A stretch of 42,212 bases of DNA, taken from CAIMMJ01 sp037131955. GTDB lineage: Bacteria; Bacteroidota; Bacteroidia; UBA4408. Shown piece by piece: positions 17,458 to 26,101 of this stretch; positions within the stretch are counted from its first letter, which is position 1, and every line of letters begins with the position of its first letter. Both the position numbers and the translations under genes were made by a program. The notes under the pieces are model-generated. The model saw only the letters and a program-made list of their open reading frames with translations, did no database searches and was not told the DNA's origin. The DNA lies in NCBI GenBank assembly GCA_037131955.1, contig JBAXQC010000017.1, positions 1 through 42,212 on the forward strand, given 5' to 3'.

Positions 17458-18093
17458 ATGAAAATACTGGTTATAAGCGATGTTCACGGTAACTTACCTG
17501 CACTAGAAAATGTTTTAAAAAATGAAAAAAAATTCGATTTAATAATTTCGCTCGGAGATGTTGTAAATTATGGTCCGTGGAGTAATGAGTGTGTAGAATT
17601 ATTAGAAACCTTCGAAAATAAAATTCTTTTAAAAGGCAACCATGAGGATTCATTTATAAGTGGAAATTATACTTCTAACAATATAATTTCAAAAACATTT
17701 TTTGATTTTTGTTATCCAAAATTTAAAAAAAAAAATGAAATTAGCTGCTATGCTCAAGAATATCAACTCAATCAATTTATTTTCTGTCATACAATTGAAA
17801 ATAAATATCTTTTTGAAGACAGTGAAATAAAAATTGATAGAAATTATTTTATAGGTCATTCACATCAAATTTTTAAAAGAGAAATTGGTGAATTTTTATT
17901 AGTTAATACAGGAAGTGTAGGTCAAAATAGAAAAAATATTGATGAAATTAATTATGTTTTATATTACCCATTAACAAATAAAATTGAATTAAAAAGGATA
18001 ATCTTTTCCTCTGACATTCTTGTAACACAAATGAAAAATGATAACTATCCACAATTGTGTATTGATTATATTCTATCTAAAAAAATTAAATGA
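17458..18093 (+). CDS. Calcineurin-like metallophosphoesterase (YfcE/MJ0936-like)
   Basis: A 211-residue protein with all metal-binding blocks: D8-x-H10 (SDVHG), GDVVNYGP, G-N61-H62-E and the C-terminal GHSH near residue 140. It is soluble and cytoplasmic by appearance. Such enzymes are generic phosphodiesterases or phosphatases. Placement between legC and an ATP-grasp gene (4-bp overlap with the latter) suggests work on a sugar phosphate or an activated donor of this pathway, but the substrate cannot be read from sequence. Confidence 0.85.
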   Translation: MKILVISDVHGNLPALENVLKNEKKFDLIISLGDVVNYGPWSNECVELLETFENKILLKGNHEDSFISGNYTSNNIISKTFFDFCYPKFKKKNEISCYAQEYQLNQFIFCHTIENKYLFEDSEIKIDRNYFIGHSHQIFKREIGEFLLVNTGSVGQNRKNIDEINYVLYYPLTNKIELKRIIFSSDILVTQMKNDNYPQLCIDYILSKKIK

Positions 18094-19076
18094 GCAAAAT
18101 AAATATTGGCGTTACGGGAACTGGTAGTTTAATTGGACAAGCAATTATTAAATCTATTAAAAACTCAAATTTAAAAGAGTCTATTGATTGTATTGGATTA
18201 GATTATTTTTTTGATACGGTTGGTTCTTTTTGGTGCAAAAAAAATTATTTATTACCTGACATTTTAAACCCAGATGTAAAAGCTGAAGAGTGGATAAAAG
18301 TAATTATAGAAACTATTATTGATAATCAAATTAAAATTTTGTTTGTAGGTGTAGATTTTGAATTGCCTTTGTTGGCAAATAACAAAAAAAAGTTGGAGGA
18401 AAATACTGGTGCAATAATTTTGGTTTGCTCAGAAAAAGTAATAAGTATTGCTGATGATAAATATTTAACCTATCAATTCCTAAAACAGAACAATTTTTTT
18501 TATCCTCAATCTTGGTTGCCTAATGAGTTAGAAAATATAGAAAAAAAATTTCCATTAATCGTAAAACCAAGAAAAGGAGCTAGAAGCATAGGAGTAAGTA
18601 AAGTAAAAAATGAAAAAGAATTAAATGGTGCAATAAAAAGTTTGAAAGATGCAGTTATTCAAGAATGTGTAGGAACAGAAGAAACTGAGTTTACTTGTGG
18701 TGTAATTTTTTTGAAAAATCAAGTAAAAAAAATAATTGTATTAAATAGAAGTCTAAAAGCTGGCAATACTTATATATCACATTTCAAAAAAGATTACCCC
18801 CAAATTATTACAGAATATTTAGTAAATGTTGCTACTGTTCTTCAACCTTTTGGCGCTTGTAATTTTCAATTAAGGTTAGACGAATTTGGAACTCCAAAAA
18901 TTTTTGAAATAAACAGTCGTCATTCTGGAACAACCTATATTCGTTCACTTTTTGGATTTAAAGAAATAGAGTACATTATTAATTTGCTTTTATTTGACGT
19001 AGAAATTGACTTCAACTTAAATGAGGGAACTGTTGTTAGATTTTACGATGAATTTTTTATTCCATCAGCAAAATGA
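18090..19076 (+). CDS. ATP-grasp ligase
   Basis: A 328-residue protein of the carbamoyl-phosphate-synthase/PylC-like ATP-grasp type. Residues 1-110 form a Rossmann-like pre-ATP-grasp domain (GVTGTGSLIGQAI). The ATP-binding core includes PLIVKPRKGARSIGV near residue 155 and a metal-binding end with KIFEINSRHSGT near 275. ATP-grasp enzymes join a carboxylate to an amine through an acyl phosphate. Inside a nonulosonate cluster this suggests adding an amino-acid-like or other acyl group to a sugar amine; that is inference. It overlaps both neighbours by 4 bp. Confidence 0.82.
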   Translation: MSKINIGVTGTGSLIGQAIIKSIKNSNLKESIDCIGLDYFFDTVGSFWCKKNYLLPDILNPDVKAEEWIKVIIETIIDNQIKILFVGVDFELPLLANNKKKLEENTGAIILVCSEKVISIADDKYLTYQFLKQNNFFYPQSWLPNELENIEKKFPLIVKPRKGARSIGVSKVKNEKELNGAIKSLKDAVIQECVGTEETEFTCGVIFLKNQVKKIIVLNRSLKAGNTYISHFKKDYPQIITEYLVNVATVLQPFGACNFQLRLDEFGTPKIFEINSRHSGTTYIRSLFGFKEIEYIINLLLFDVEIDFNLNEGTVVRFYDEFFIPSAK

Positions 19077-19912
19077 GAATTTTAATTACTGGTGTAAACG
19101 GATTTGTAGGCAACTATTTATTTAATTTTCTTAATATTGGAGAGAATAATGTGTATGGAGTTTTTAGAAATGGAAACCCACTCAATGAAAAATGTTTTAA
19201 AGTAGATTTAACAGATGCTGAACAAACTAATTATCTTTTTGAGGTTACTTTAAAAGATAAAATTGATATTGTAATTCATACTGCTGCAATTGTTGCACAA
19301 AATAATAATCTACACGACTTTTCTTTAGTAATAGAAAATTCAAAAATGGCTTTAAACATTTCAAATAGTTCAAAAAAATCTAATTTAAAACAAATAATAA
19401 ACTTTTCTAGCTCTTCGGTATATCCAAATGTTGATGGTGATTTTTCGGAATGTTCTGAAATTAATCCTTCAAAAAATTCAGATTGTTTATATGGCCTTTC
19501 AAAATGGAACTCTGAAATTATTTTTGAATATTTTTTTTTAAATACAAGCACTAAAATTCTTCATTTAAGAATAGGAATGATTTATGGAAATGGAATGAAT
19601 ACTAGCAGAATAATTCCAGTTATGGAAAATGAATTAATTTCAAAAAATACAATTACATTGTTTGCAGATGGAGAAAGATATATCAACCAAATAAGTGTTC
19701 AAGAACTATGTAATTTTGTTAATTTATTCGCAATTAGAGAGGAAAAAGGTATTTTTAATGTGGCAACTGAATACATCTCAACCAAGGAAATTGCGAATAA
19801 GATAATTAAGGACAAAGGCAATAGTGAATCTAAACTTATTTTTTTATCCAATGGATTAAAAAATAAGTTTAAATTAGATGCCACCAAACTTAAAAATTGG
19901 ATCAATGCTTAA
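19073..19912 (+). CDS. NAD-dependent epimerase/dehydratase family protein
   Basis: Extended SDR of 279 residues with G7-x2-G10-x2-G13 (GVNGFVG) and the catalytic Y140-x3-K144 (YGLSK), preceded by the SSSSVYP serine motif. It is somewhat shorter than LegB and clearly from a different subgroup, nearer to RmlD/GalE-like reductases or epimerases. Substrate not identifiable. Its end overlaps the next acyltransferase start by a few bases. Confidence 0.82.
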   Translation: MRILITGVNGFVGNYLFNFLNIGENNVYGVFRNGNPLNEKCFKVDLTDAEQTNYLFEVTLKDKIDIVIHTAAIVAQNNNLHDFSLVIENSKMALNISNSSKKSNLKQIINFSSSSVYPNVDGDFSECSEINPSKNSDCLYGLSKWNSEIIFEYFFLNTSTKILHLRIGMIYGNGMNTSRIIPVMENELISKNTITLFADGERYINQISVQELCNFVNLFAIREEKGIFNVATEYISTKEIANKIIKDKGNSESKLIFLSNGLKNKFKLDATKLKNWINA

Positions 19913-20453
19913 ACATTTGAAATTTATTTTGTTTTATCCTAAAATAGGTCCAGATATGTATCTTACTCATTGGCTTTTATTTATAAAGCCATTAAGAATT
20001 TGGTATCAAAAAAGAAACATTGGTAAAATTGGTAAAAATTCCGAAATAAGGCCTTATGTTAATATTGTTGGAGGTAAAAATGTAGAAATAGGTAAAAATG
20101 TTATTGTTCCTGGTGGTACCACCATTTCTTGTTTGCCAGGAAATTATTTGTCTAAGGTAATAATTGAAGACAATGTTTTGTTAGCACCAAATGTTTCTAT
20201 TTATGGGAGCACTCATTTGTATAACAACATCAATATTCCCATAAAAAATCAAGGATATAAACATGGCACTGCAACTCTAAAAGAAGGATGCTGGATAGGC
20301 ATAAATTCTGTAATTTTACCGGGTGTAACTATAGGAAAAAACAGTGTAGTTGGTGCAAATTCTGTTGTAAATAAAGATGTTCCAGATTTTGTGATAGTTG
20401 CAGGCTCGCCAGCAAAAATTGTAAAATATTTATCAGACCATGATAACAAATAA
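19905..20453 (+). CDS. Left-handed beta-helix acyltransferase (LegH candidate)
   Basis: Hexapeptide-repeat acetyl-CoA transferase. Repeats of the form [IV]-G-x4 run from about residue 25 to 165, interrupted by a loop with STHLYNN that includes the usual catalytic histidine. The C-terminal segment AGSPAKIVKYL is typical of WbbJ/Maa-like enzymes. I prefer the ATG at 19905 (182 residues) to the one at 19878, which would overlap the upstream gene by 35 bp. In position just before the sialate synthase homologue it is the best candidate for LegH, the N-acetyltransferase acting on the LegC product, although O-acetylation is equally possible. Confidence 0.75.
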   Translation: MLKHLKFILFYPKIGPDMYLTHWLLFIKPLRIWYQKRNIGKIGKNSEIRPYVNIVGGKNVEIGKNVIVPGGTTISCLPGNYLSKVIIEDNVLLAPNVSIYGSTHLYNNINIPIKNQGYKHGTATLKEGCWIGINSVILPGVTIGKNSVVGANSVVNKDVPDFVIVAGSPAKIVKYLSDHDNK

Positions 20454-21465
20454 AAAAGTTTTAATTATTGCTGAAGCAGGAGTTAACCATAATGGTGACG
20501 TTAATTTGGCAAAAAAATTAATAGATGTTGCGGTAGATGCAAAAGTAGATATTGTAAAATTTCAAACATTTATTGCAGAAAATGTAATTTCTAAAAATGC
20601 TCAAAAAGCTCAATATCAAAAGGAATCAACTGGAGTTGAGGAAAGCCAATTGGAAATGGTAAAAAAACTTCAACTAACTTTTGATAATTTTACTAATCTT
20701 AAAAGATATTGCGAAGAAAAAGGAATAATGTTTTTATCTACTCCATTCGACTTAGAAAGTGTAGATTTTTTAAAAACATTAAACATGGGTATTTGGAAAA
20801 TTCCTTCTGGTGAAATCACAAATTTACCATACCTAACTAAAATAGGGCAATTCAATCAAGAAGTCATTTTTTCTTCTGGAATGGCAACATTAGAGGAAAT
20901 TGAAAATACAATCAATATTCTAGTTAAAGCCGGAACATCAAAAAATAAAATTTCAGTTTTGCATTGCAATACGGAATATCCTACACCTATGAAAGATGTA
21001 AATTTAAAAGCAATGCAAACGATAAAAGAAGCATTTAATATTAATGTTGGATACTCTGATCACACATTAGGAATTGAAATTCCAGTTGCTGCAGTGGCAA
21101 TGGGTGCAACAATTATTGAAAAACATTTTACTTTAAACAAAACAATGGAAGGGCCTGATCACCTTGCTTCATTAAATCCTGAAGAGTTAAAAAATATGGT
21201 AACAGCAATTAGAAATATTGAAATGGCTATGGGAGTTGGCATCAAAGCACCATCAGAATCTGAAAGAAAAAATATTCTAGTAGCAAGGAAAAGTGTTCAT
21301 TTAAAAAATGATTTGCCTTTAGGCCACACAATAACTGATAATGATTTAGTAATGAAAAGACCAGGTGATGGAATCTCGCCTCTTCACATTGAAAAAGTTA
21401 TTGGAAAAAAACTTAAATCGAACTTAAAAATAGATCATAAATTAAGTTGGGAGGATATTGAATAA
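20440..21465 (+). CDS. legI: N-acetylneuraminate/legionaminate synthase (NeuB family, LegI)
   Basis: Phosphoenolpyruvate-dependent synthase that condenses a 6-carbon amino sugar with PEP to make a 9-carbon nonulosonic acid. The N-terminal TIM barrel shows EAGVNHNGD (residues 10-18), DIVKFQT and YSDHTLGIE; the C-terminal SAF/antifreeze-like domain covers about 280-341 (VARKSVHLKNDLPLGHTI). Length of 341 residues is normal. With LegB, LegC, LegG and LegF beside it, the likely substrate is 2,4-diacetamido-2,4,6-trideoxymannose. It overlaps the acyltransferase by 14 bp and shares one base with the next start. Confidence 0.93.
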   Translation: MITNKKVLIIAEAGVNHNGDVNLAKKLIDVAVDAKVDIVKFQTFIAENVISKNAQKAQYQKESTGVEESQLEMVKKLQLTFDNFTNLKRYCEEKGIMFLSTPFDLESVDFLKTLNMGIWKIPSGEITNLPYLTKIGQFNQEVIFSSGMATLEEIENTINILVKAGTSKNKISVLHCNTEYPTPMKDVNLKAMQTIKEAFNINVGYSDHTLGIEIPVAAVAMGATIIEKHFTLNKTMEGPDHLASLNPEELKNMVTAIRNIEMAMGVGIKAPSESERKNILVARKSVHLKNDLPLGHTITDNDLVMKRPGDGISPLHIEKVIGKKLKSNLKIDHKLSWEDIE

Positions 21466-22418
21466 TGGAAATTAGAGAATATCAAAAAGGCGATGAAATA
21501 AAAATTTATGAATTATTTGAATCGACTTTTGGCAAAAAAATTAGTCCGGATTATTGGAATTGGTTGTTTGTAGAGAATCCTACCAAATTAGTAATGATAA
21601 AATTAATGTGGGACAATGATGTGTTGGCAGGTCACTATGCAGTTTCACCTCTTTTTTTTAGTTTCAATAATGAAAAGATTTTGTCCGCACTTTCCTTGAC
21701 AACTATGACAAATCCATTGTATGTAGGCAAAGGAATTTTTACAACATTGGCGGATAAACTTTACAAAGATTTTGTTAAAAAAGAACATTTAAAATCAGTT
21801 TGGGGATTTCCAAATACTAATTCTCATTATGCTTTTATTAAAAATTTAAAATGGCAAAATTTAGAGGTATTACCCACCTTAAGTTTAAACATAGAAAAAT
21901 TTAAAATCTCTAGTAATAATTTATTTTCTGATTTTAATTTGTTTAATGAAGAACATTCAAAAGCAACGCACAATGTACTTTCTAAATATTTAGTATTTTC
22001 TTACAGAAATAGTGATTATATGAATTGGAGATACACAAAACATCCCCTAAACAAATACGATTTTTTTGAAAAAGAAATTAATGGAATAAATTATTTTGCT
22101 GTTACAAAAATTTTTAATTCTTTTTCAGACCCAACAAAAATGGAAGTTGATATATTAGAATTAATTTTGCCCGAAGAGTATGATATTATATATTCATGTA
22201 TTTCTGATATTTTAAGATTTTACGAAAATAAAAATTTAATAAAAATAAATATATGGATGCCGATAAATGATATTAAACATATTTATTTAGAAAAAATAGG
22301 ATTCACTCAATCATTACCTATCACTTACTCTGGTATTTTAGTTTTAGATGATAAATATAATCAATTGAAAAACAATAATAATTGGTATATTTCAATGGGG
22401 GATTCAGATATTTTTTAA
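21465..22418 (+). CDS. GNAT-family N-acetyltransferase
   Basis: A 317-residue protein. The first 140 residues show a GNAT fold: an opening IREYQKGDEIKIYELF, then LAGHYAVSPL and TNPLYVGKGIFTTLADKL, the last matching the acetyl-CoA pyrophosphate loop. The C-terminal half (about 150-317) looks like a second, degenerate GNAT lobe with GFTQSLPITYSGIL. Proteins of this layout recur in surface-polysaccharide clusters as putative sugar acyltransferases. Substrate unknown. Confidence 0.72.
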   Translation: MEIREYQKGDEIKIYELFESTFGKKISPDYWNWLFVENPTKLVMIKLMWDNDVLAGHYAVSPLFFSFNNEKILSALSLTTMTNPLYVGKGIFTTLADKLYKDFVKKEHLKSVWGFPNTNSHYAFIKNLKWQNLEVLPTLSLNIEKFKISSNNLFSDFNLFNEEHSKATHNVLSKYLVFSYRNSDYMNWRYTKHPLNKYDFFEKEINGINYFAVTKIFNSFSDPTKMEVDILELILPEEYDIIYSCISDILRFYENKNLIKINIWMPINDIKHIYLEKIGFTQSLPITYSGILVLDDKYNQLKNNNNWYISMGDSDIF

Positions 22419-22429
22419 ATTTTTTAATT

Positions 22430-23590
22430 ATGAAAAGAAAAATACTTGCTGTAACTGGAGCACGATCAGAATACGACATATTGTTTCCTGTTTTAGATTT
22501 ACTTCAAAAAGACGAAACGATAGATTTAAGTATTCTTGTTACTGGGTCGCACCTCTCAGAAAATTATGGAAAAACAATTCAAAATATAATTAACGATGGT
22601 TTTCACATTGCTGATAAAATTTATAATCTTATAGACAGTAATGAACGAATTGGAAGAGTAATATCATTAGGAAATCAAATTCCTGCATTCGCACAATCAT
22701 TTGATAGATTGAAACCAGATATTGTATTAGTGGTTGGAGACAGAGAAGAAGCAATTTCAGTTTCACTCACAGCAGCATACATGGATATTCCTGTTGCTCA
22801 TATTGCCGGCGGAGATATAGTAAAAGATGGAAACATTGATAATTCTGTTAGATATGCCACAAGTAAATTTGCACATATACACTTTACTATTTTAGAAGAA
22901 CATTCAAACACATTAATAAAACTTGGCGAAGACAATTGGAGGATTTATACAGTTGGATCCCCAGCTCTAGACAGATTTTTGGAAACACCAAAAATGGAAG
23001 TAACTGAAATTTCTCAAAAATTAAATTTCGATATTGCCAAAGATAAATACTTGGTACTTATTCAACATCCAATTATTACTGATGTTGAAAACGAAGATAA
23101 AAATATAAGAGAGACCTTAGATGCAATTATTGAATCTGGATACAAATGTTTAATAAATTATCCAAATTCCGATGCCGGACATCATTCAATTATTGAAGCA
23201 TATTTAGAATATACAAAAAAACATCCTCAATTGTTTCTATTTAAAAATTTAGATAGAACTACATATATAAATATTCTAAGAAATGCAGCTTGTTTATTAG
23301 GTAATTCTAGCTCCGGAATTGTGGAAGCTCCTTCTATTGGTTTGCCTGTTATCAATATTGGCAAAAGACAAGTAGGCAGAATACATTCAGATAATGTTCT
23401 TTTTGTAAATAACATAAAATCAGAGATTCTTGGTGCTATATCAAAATCATTAACAAATTTGCAGTATATTGCGGAGGTAAAAAATTGTAAAAACCCTTAT
23501 GGAGAAGGAAACAGTGCAAAGAAAATTGTAGATGTTTTAAAAAATATTATTTTAGATAGAAACCTCTTATATAAAAATATAACTTATTAA
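22430..23590 (+). CDS. legG: UDP/GDP-sugar 2-epimerase (hydrolysing), NeuC/LegG family
   Basis: A 386-residue enzyme that removes the nucleotide and inverts C2 to give the ManNAc-like precursor for LegI. GT-B fold: TGARSEYD at the N-terminus, DIVLVVGDREEA near residue 98, and GNSSSGIVEAPSIGLPVINIG near 290, which forms the nucleotide site. I place the start at ATG 22430; a TTG at 22382 would extend it into the GNAT gene without family support. Context picks LegG over NeuC, because 4-amino-sugar genes are present. Confidence 0.9.
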   Translation: MKRKILAVTGARSEYDILFPVLDLLQKDETIDLSILVTGSHLSENYGKTIQNIINDGFHIADKIYNLIDSNERIGRVISLGNQIPAFAQSFDRLKPDIVLVVGDREEAISVSLTAAYMDIPVAHIAGGDIVKDGNIDNSVRYATSKFAHIHFTILEEHSNTLIKLGEDNWRIYTVGSPALDRFLETPKMEVTEISQKLNFDIAKDKYLVLIQHPIITDVENEDKNIRETLDAIIESGYKCLINYPNSDAGHHSIIEAYLEYTKKHPQLFLFKNLDRTTYINILRNAACLLGNSSSGIVEAPSIGLPVINIGKRQVGRIHSDNVLFVNNIKSEILGAISKSLTNLQYIAEVKNCKNPYGEGNSAKKIVDVLKNIILDRNLLYKNITY

Positions 23591-23606
23591 AATCACTAGA
23601 AAAAAC

Positions 23607-24362
23607 ATGGAAAACGATTTAAAAATTCTTCAAAAATTAAGTGAAAAAGACCTTTCAAACAGAGAAAGTTTAATATCATTGTTTAAAAATTCACCAATAC
23701 CTGAAAGTGAAATTTTAGCAAATCTTGGACTTTATTTAACAAGACAATCTCTAAGTAGAATTTTTTTTATGAATGAAATGTACCAAAAAATAATTAATGT
23801 AAACGGAAACATTATTGAATTTGGAACACGTTGGGGACAAAATTTAGCATTATTTGAATTGTTTAGAGGAATGTTTGAACCATACAATTACACAAGAAAA
23901 ATTATTGCATTTGATACATTTGAAGGTTTTCCTTCTGTGCACGAAAAAGATGGAACTGATTCTAATATTGTAGAAGGGGCATACAATGTAACAAAGGGCT
24001 ACGAAGAACATTTAGCTCAAATTTTAGCCACTCATAAACAATCCAATCCAATAGCTCACATACCAAATCACGAAATAGTTAAAGGAAATGCAATTCATAC
24101 ATTTAAAAAATATTTGGATGAACATCCTGAATTAATTATTGCTTTTGCCTATTTTGATTTTGATATTTATGAACCCACTTACGAATGTTTGAAATTGGCA
24201 AAAGATAGATTCACCAAAGGAAGTGTAATCGGTTTTGATGAATTAAATCATCCAAATTGGCCTGGAGAAACTCTTGCATTCAATGAAATATTTGGAATAA
24301 GTAATTACAGAATTGTTCGTTCTCCATTTGCCTCTTATTCTACATATATTATTTTTGAATAA
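23607..24362 (+). CDS. TylF/MycF-like SAM-dependent methyltransferase
   Basis: A 251-residue class I methyltransferase-like protein. The SAM motif region IIEFGTRWGQNLALF lies near residues 68-82 and AFDTFEGFP near 105, as in TylF/MycF sugar O-methyltransferases. The YFDFDIYEPTYECL segment near residue 183 matches the Asp-rich metal-binding motif of that family. Similar proteins are sometimes wrongly labelled crotonobetainyl-CoA transferase. Likely role: methylating a sugar hydroxyl or a substituent of the nonulosonate, possibly the Wzt-recognised cap. It shares one base with the PIG-L gene start. Confidence 0.75.
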   Translation: MENDLKILQKLSEKDLSNRESLISLFKNSPIPESEILANLGLYLTRQSLSRIFFMNEMYQKIINVNGNIIEFGTRWGQNLALFELFRGMFEPYNYTRKIIAFDTFEGFPSVHEKDGTDSNIVEGAYNVTKGYEEHLAQILATHKQSNPIAHIPNHEIVKGNAIHTFKKYLDEHPELIIAFAYFDFDIYEPTYECLKLAKDRFTKGSVIGFDELNHPNWPGETLAFNEIFGISNYRIVRSPFASYSTYIIFE

Positions 24363-25030
24363 TGAAAGTTGTTGTTATTTCTGCTCACCCTGATGATGAA
24401 GTAATTGGTGCAGGCGGAACTCTTTTAAAACACAAAAAAAATGGAGATGAAATTTATTGGATTATTATTACCAATGTTCTAGAATCATATGGGTTTTCTA
24501 AAGAAAGAGTAGATTCTAGGCAACAAGAAATAGAAAAAGTTTCCAAAGAATTTGGGTTTTTAAATACATTTAAATTAGATTTTCCTACAATGTCTTTGAC
24601 TCCTAGTGATTTACCTGATTTAATCTTAAAAATATCAAACGTTTTTCATTCTATTCTGGCAGAAGTAATTTATGTAATGAATAGATCCGACGCCCACTCA
24701 GATCATAGAGTTACATTTGATGCCGTAATGGCTTGTACCAAATCATTCAGGTATCCTTACGTCAAAAAAGTATTGATGTATGAGTGTATCTCTGAAACAG
24801 AATTTGCACCAGCATTACCTGAAAAATTTTTTCAGCCAAATTATTTTGTAGATATTTCTGTGTTCATGAAAAAGAAACTAGAAATCATGTCTTATTATCC
24901 ATCAGAAATAGACGAACATCCTTTTCCAAGAAGTTACAGAAATCTTGAAGCACTAGCAGTTTTTAGAGGTGCGTCTGTAGGTGTTGAATATGCGGAGGCA
25001 TTTCAAATAATAAAATTCATTGATAAATAA
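24362..25030 (+). CDS. PIG-L/LmbE-family N-deacetylase
   Basis: A 222-residue zinc-dependent deacetylase. The metal motif H9-P-D-D12-E lies in SAHPDDEVIGAGG, with a second metal ligand in H112-S-D-H115. No signal peptide, so it acts in the cytoplasm. Family members remove acetyl from GlcNAc-type groups. Inside a legionaminic acid cluster this would expose an amine for another acyl, amidino or amino-acyl group; that is inference. It is coupled to the methyltransferase upstream and 9 bp from ptmE. Confidence 0.88.
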   Translation: MKVVVISAHPDDEVIGAGGTLLKHKKNGDEIYWIIITNVLESYGFSKERVDSRQQEIEKVSKEFGFLNTFKLDFPTMSLTPSDLPDLILKISNVFHSILAEVIYVMNRSDAHSDHRVTFDAVMACTKSFRYPYVKKVLMYECISETEFAPALPEKFFQPNYFVDISVFMKKKLEIMSYYPSEIDEHPFPRSYRNLEALAVFRGASVGVEYAEAFQIIKFIDK

Positions 25031-25039
25031 AGTCAACAT

Positions 25040-26101
25040 ATGACATTTGATTTTGAAAAATGTTTATTAGAAGTAAATTCTTCTGGGAAGCAAGCTTTAA
25101 TGAGAATTAATGAAATAGGTATACCAAACATGGCGATTTTTGTTATAGATGTAAACAAAAAACTTTTGGGTTCAATTACCGATGGAGATATAAGAAGGGG
25201 CCTAATAAAAGGTATTTCTATAGATCAAAATCTTGGTTTTTTCATGAATGATAATAATAAGTTTTTAATTGAAAATGAAAATGAAAATAATTTTACAAAA
25301 GTAAAAGAATTTAAAAAATTAGGAATGAGGTTTATTCCTGTAGTTGATACCAATAAAATAGTTCTTGAAATTTTAGATTTAGAAAAACTTAGAGCAAGTA
25401 TTCCTGTTGATGCCATTATAATGGCTGGTGGAAAAGGTGAAAGACTAAGACCACTTACAGATAAAATTCCAAAGTCAATGCTCAAAGTTGGAGAAAAGCC
25501 AATAATATCTATAAATATTGAAAGATTAATAAATTTCGGCGTTCGTAATTTTCATATTGCACTAAGGCACTTTGCTGAACAAATTGAGAAAGGAATTTTA
25601 GATTCAAATTATAAGGATATAAAATTTAATTTCGTTAAAGAAGACAAACCACTAGGTACAATCGGATCTGTAAATTTAATAAGAGAATTTGGAAACAATC
25701 ATATAATTTTAATGAATTCAGATTTACTTACAAATTTAGATTTTGAAGATTTCTATCAAAGTTTTATAGATTCTGATTCTGATATGCAAGTGGCAACAAT
25801 TCCATATCACATAGATGTTCCTTATGCAGTTATGGAAATCAATGAAAATCAACAAGTACTATCATTCAAAGAAAAGCCAAGATTTACTTATTATTCCAAC
25901 GCGGGAATTTATTTATTTAAAAAAGAATTAACAAATTTAATTCCTATCAACGAAGCATTTGATGCAACTCATTTCATGGAAGCAGTAATAAAATCCAATA
26001 AAAAATTATCTTCTTATCCCTTGCTAAGTTATTGGCTAGATATTGGTCGATTAGAAGATTTTTACAAAGCCCAAGAAGATGTGAAAATTTTAAAGTTTTA
26101 A
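25040..26101 (+). CDS. ptmE: CBS-domain sugar-phosphate nucleotidyltransferase, PtmE-like
   Basis: A 353-residue fusion. Residues 1 to about 120 are a CBS pair (VIDVNKKLLGSITDGDIRRG in the first repeat, RFIPVVDTNKIV in the second). From about 125 a nucleotidyltransferase domain begins with IIMAGGKGERLRPLT and K-S-M-L as substrate contact, and MNSDLLTNLDF as metal-binding Asp. The arrangement matches PtmE of Campylobacter, a glucosamine-1-phosphate guanylyltransferase that starts the GDP-sugar route to legionaminic acid. The CBS pair suggests control by an adenine or cytosine nucleotide. Confidence 0.88.
   Translation: MTFDFEKCLLEVNSSGKQALMRINEIGIPNMAIFVIDVNKKLLGSITDGDIRRGLIKGISIDQNLGFFMNDNNKFLIENENENNFTKVKEFKKLGMRFIPVVDTNKIVLEILDLEKLRASIPVDAIIMAGGKGERLRPLTDKIPKSMLKVGEKPIISINIERLINFGVRNFHIALRHFAEQIEKGILDSNYKDIKFNFVKEDKPLGTIGSVNLIREFGNNHIILMNSDLLTNLDFEDFYQSFIDSDSDMQVATIPYHIDVPYAVMEINENQQVLSFKEKPRFTYYSNAGIYLFKKELTNLIPINEAFDATHFMEAVIKSNKKLSSYPLLSYWLDIGRLEDFYKAQEDVKILKF

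Noticed and set aside
22382..22429. Longer LegG start at TTG 22382
   Set aside because: The extra 16 residues lie within the GNAT gene and are not like the family's N-terminus; ATG 22430 leads directly into the first beta strand.
23607..24362. Crotonobetainyl-CoA:carnitine CoA-transferase label
   Set aside because: No CaiB-type features are present; the SAM-binding and Asp-rich motifs fit TylF/MycF-like methyltransferases.
26032..26100. Longer acyltransferase 3 start inside ptmE
   Set aside because: It would overlap ptmE by 70 bases; ATG 26101 overlaps the ptmE stop by one base, which is the usual coupling in this operon.
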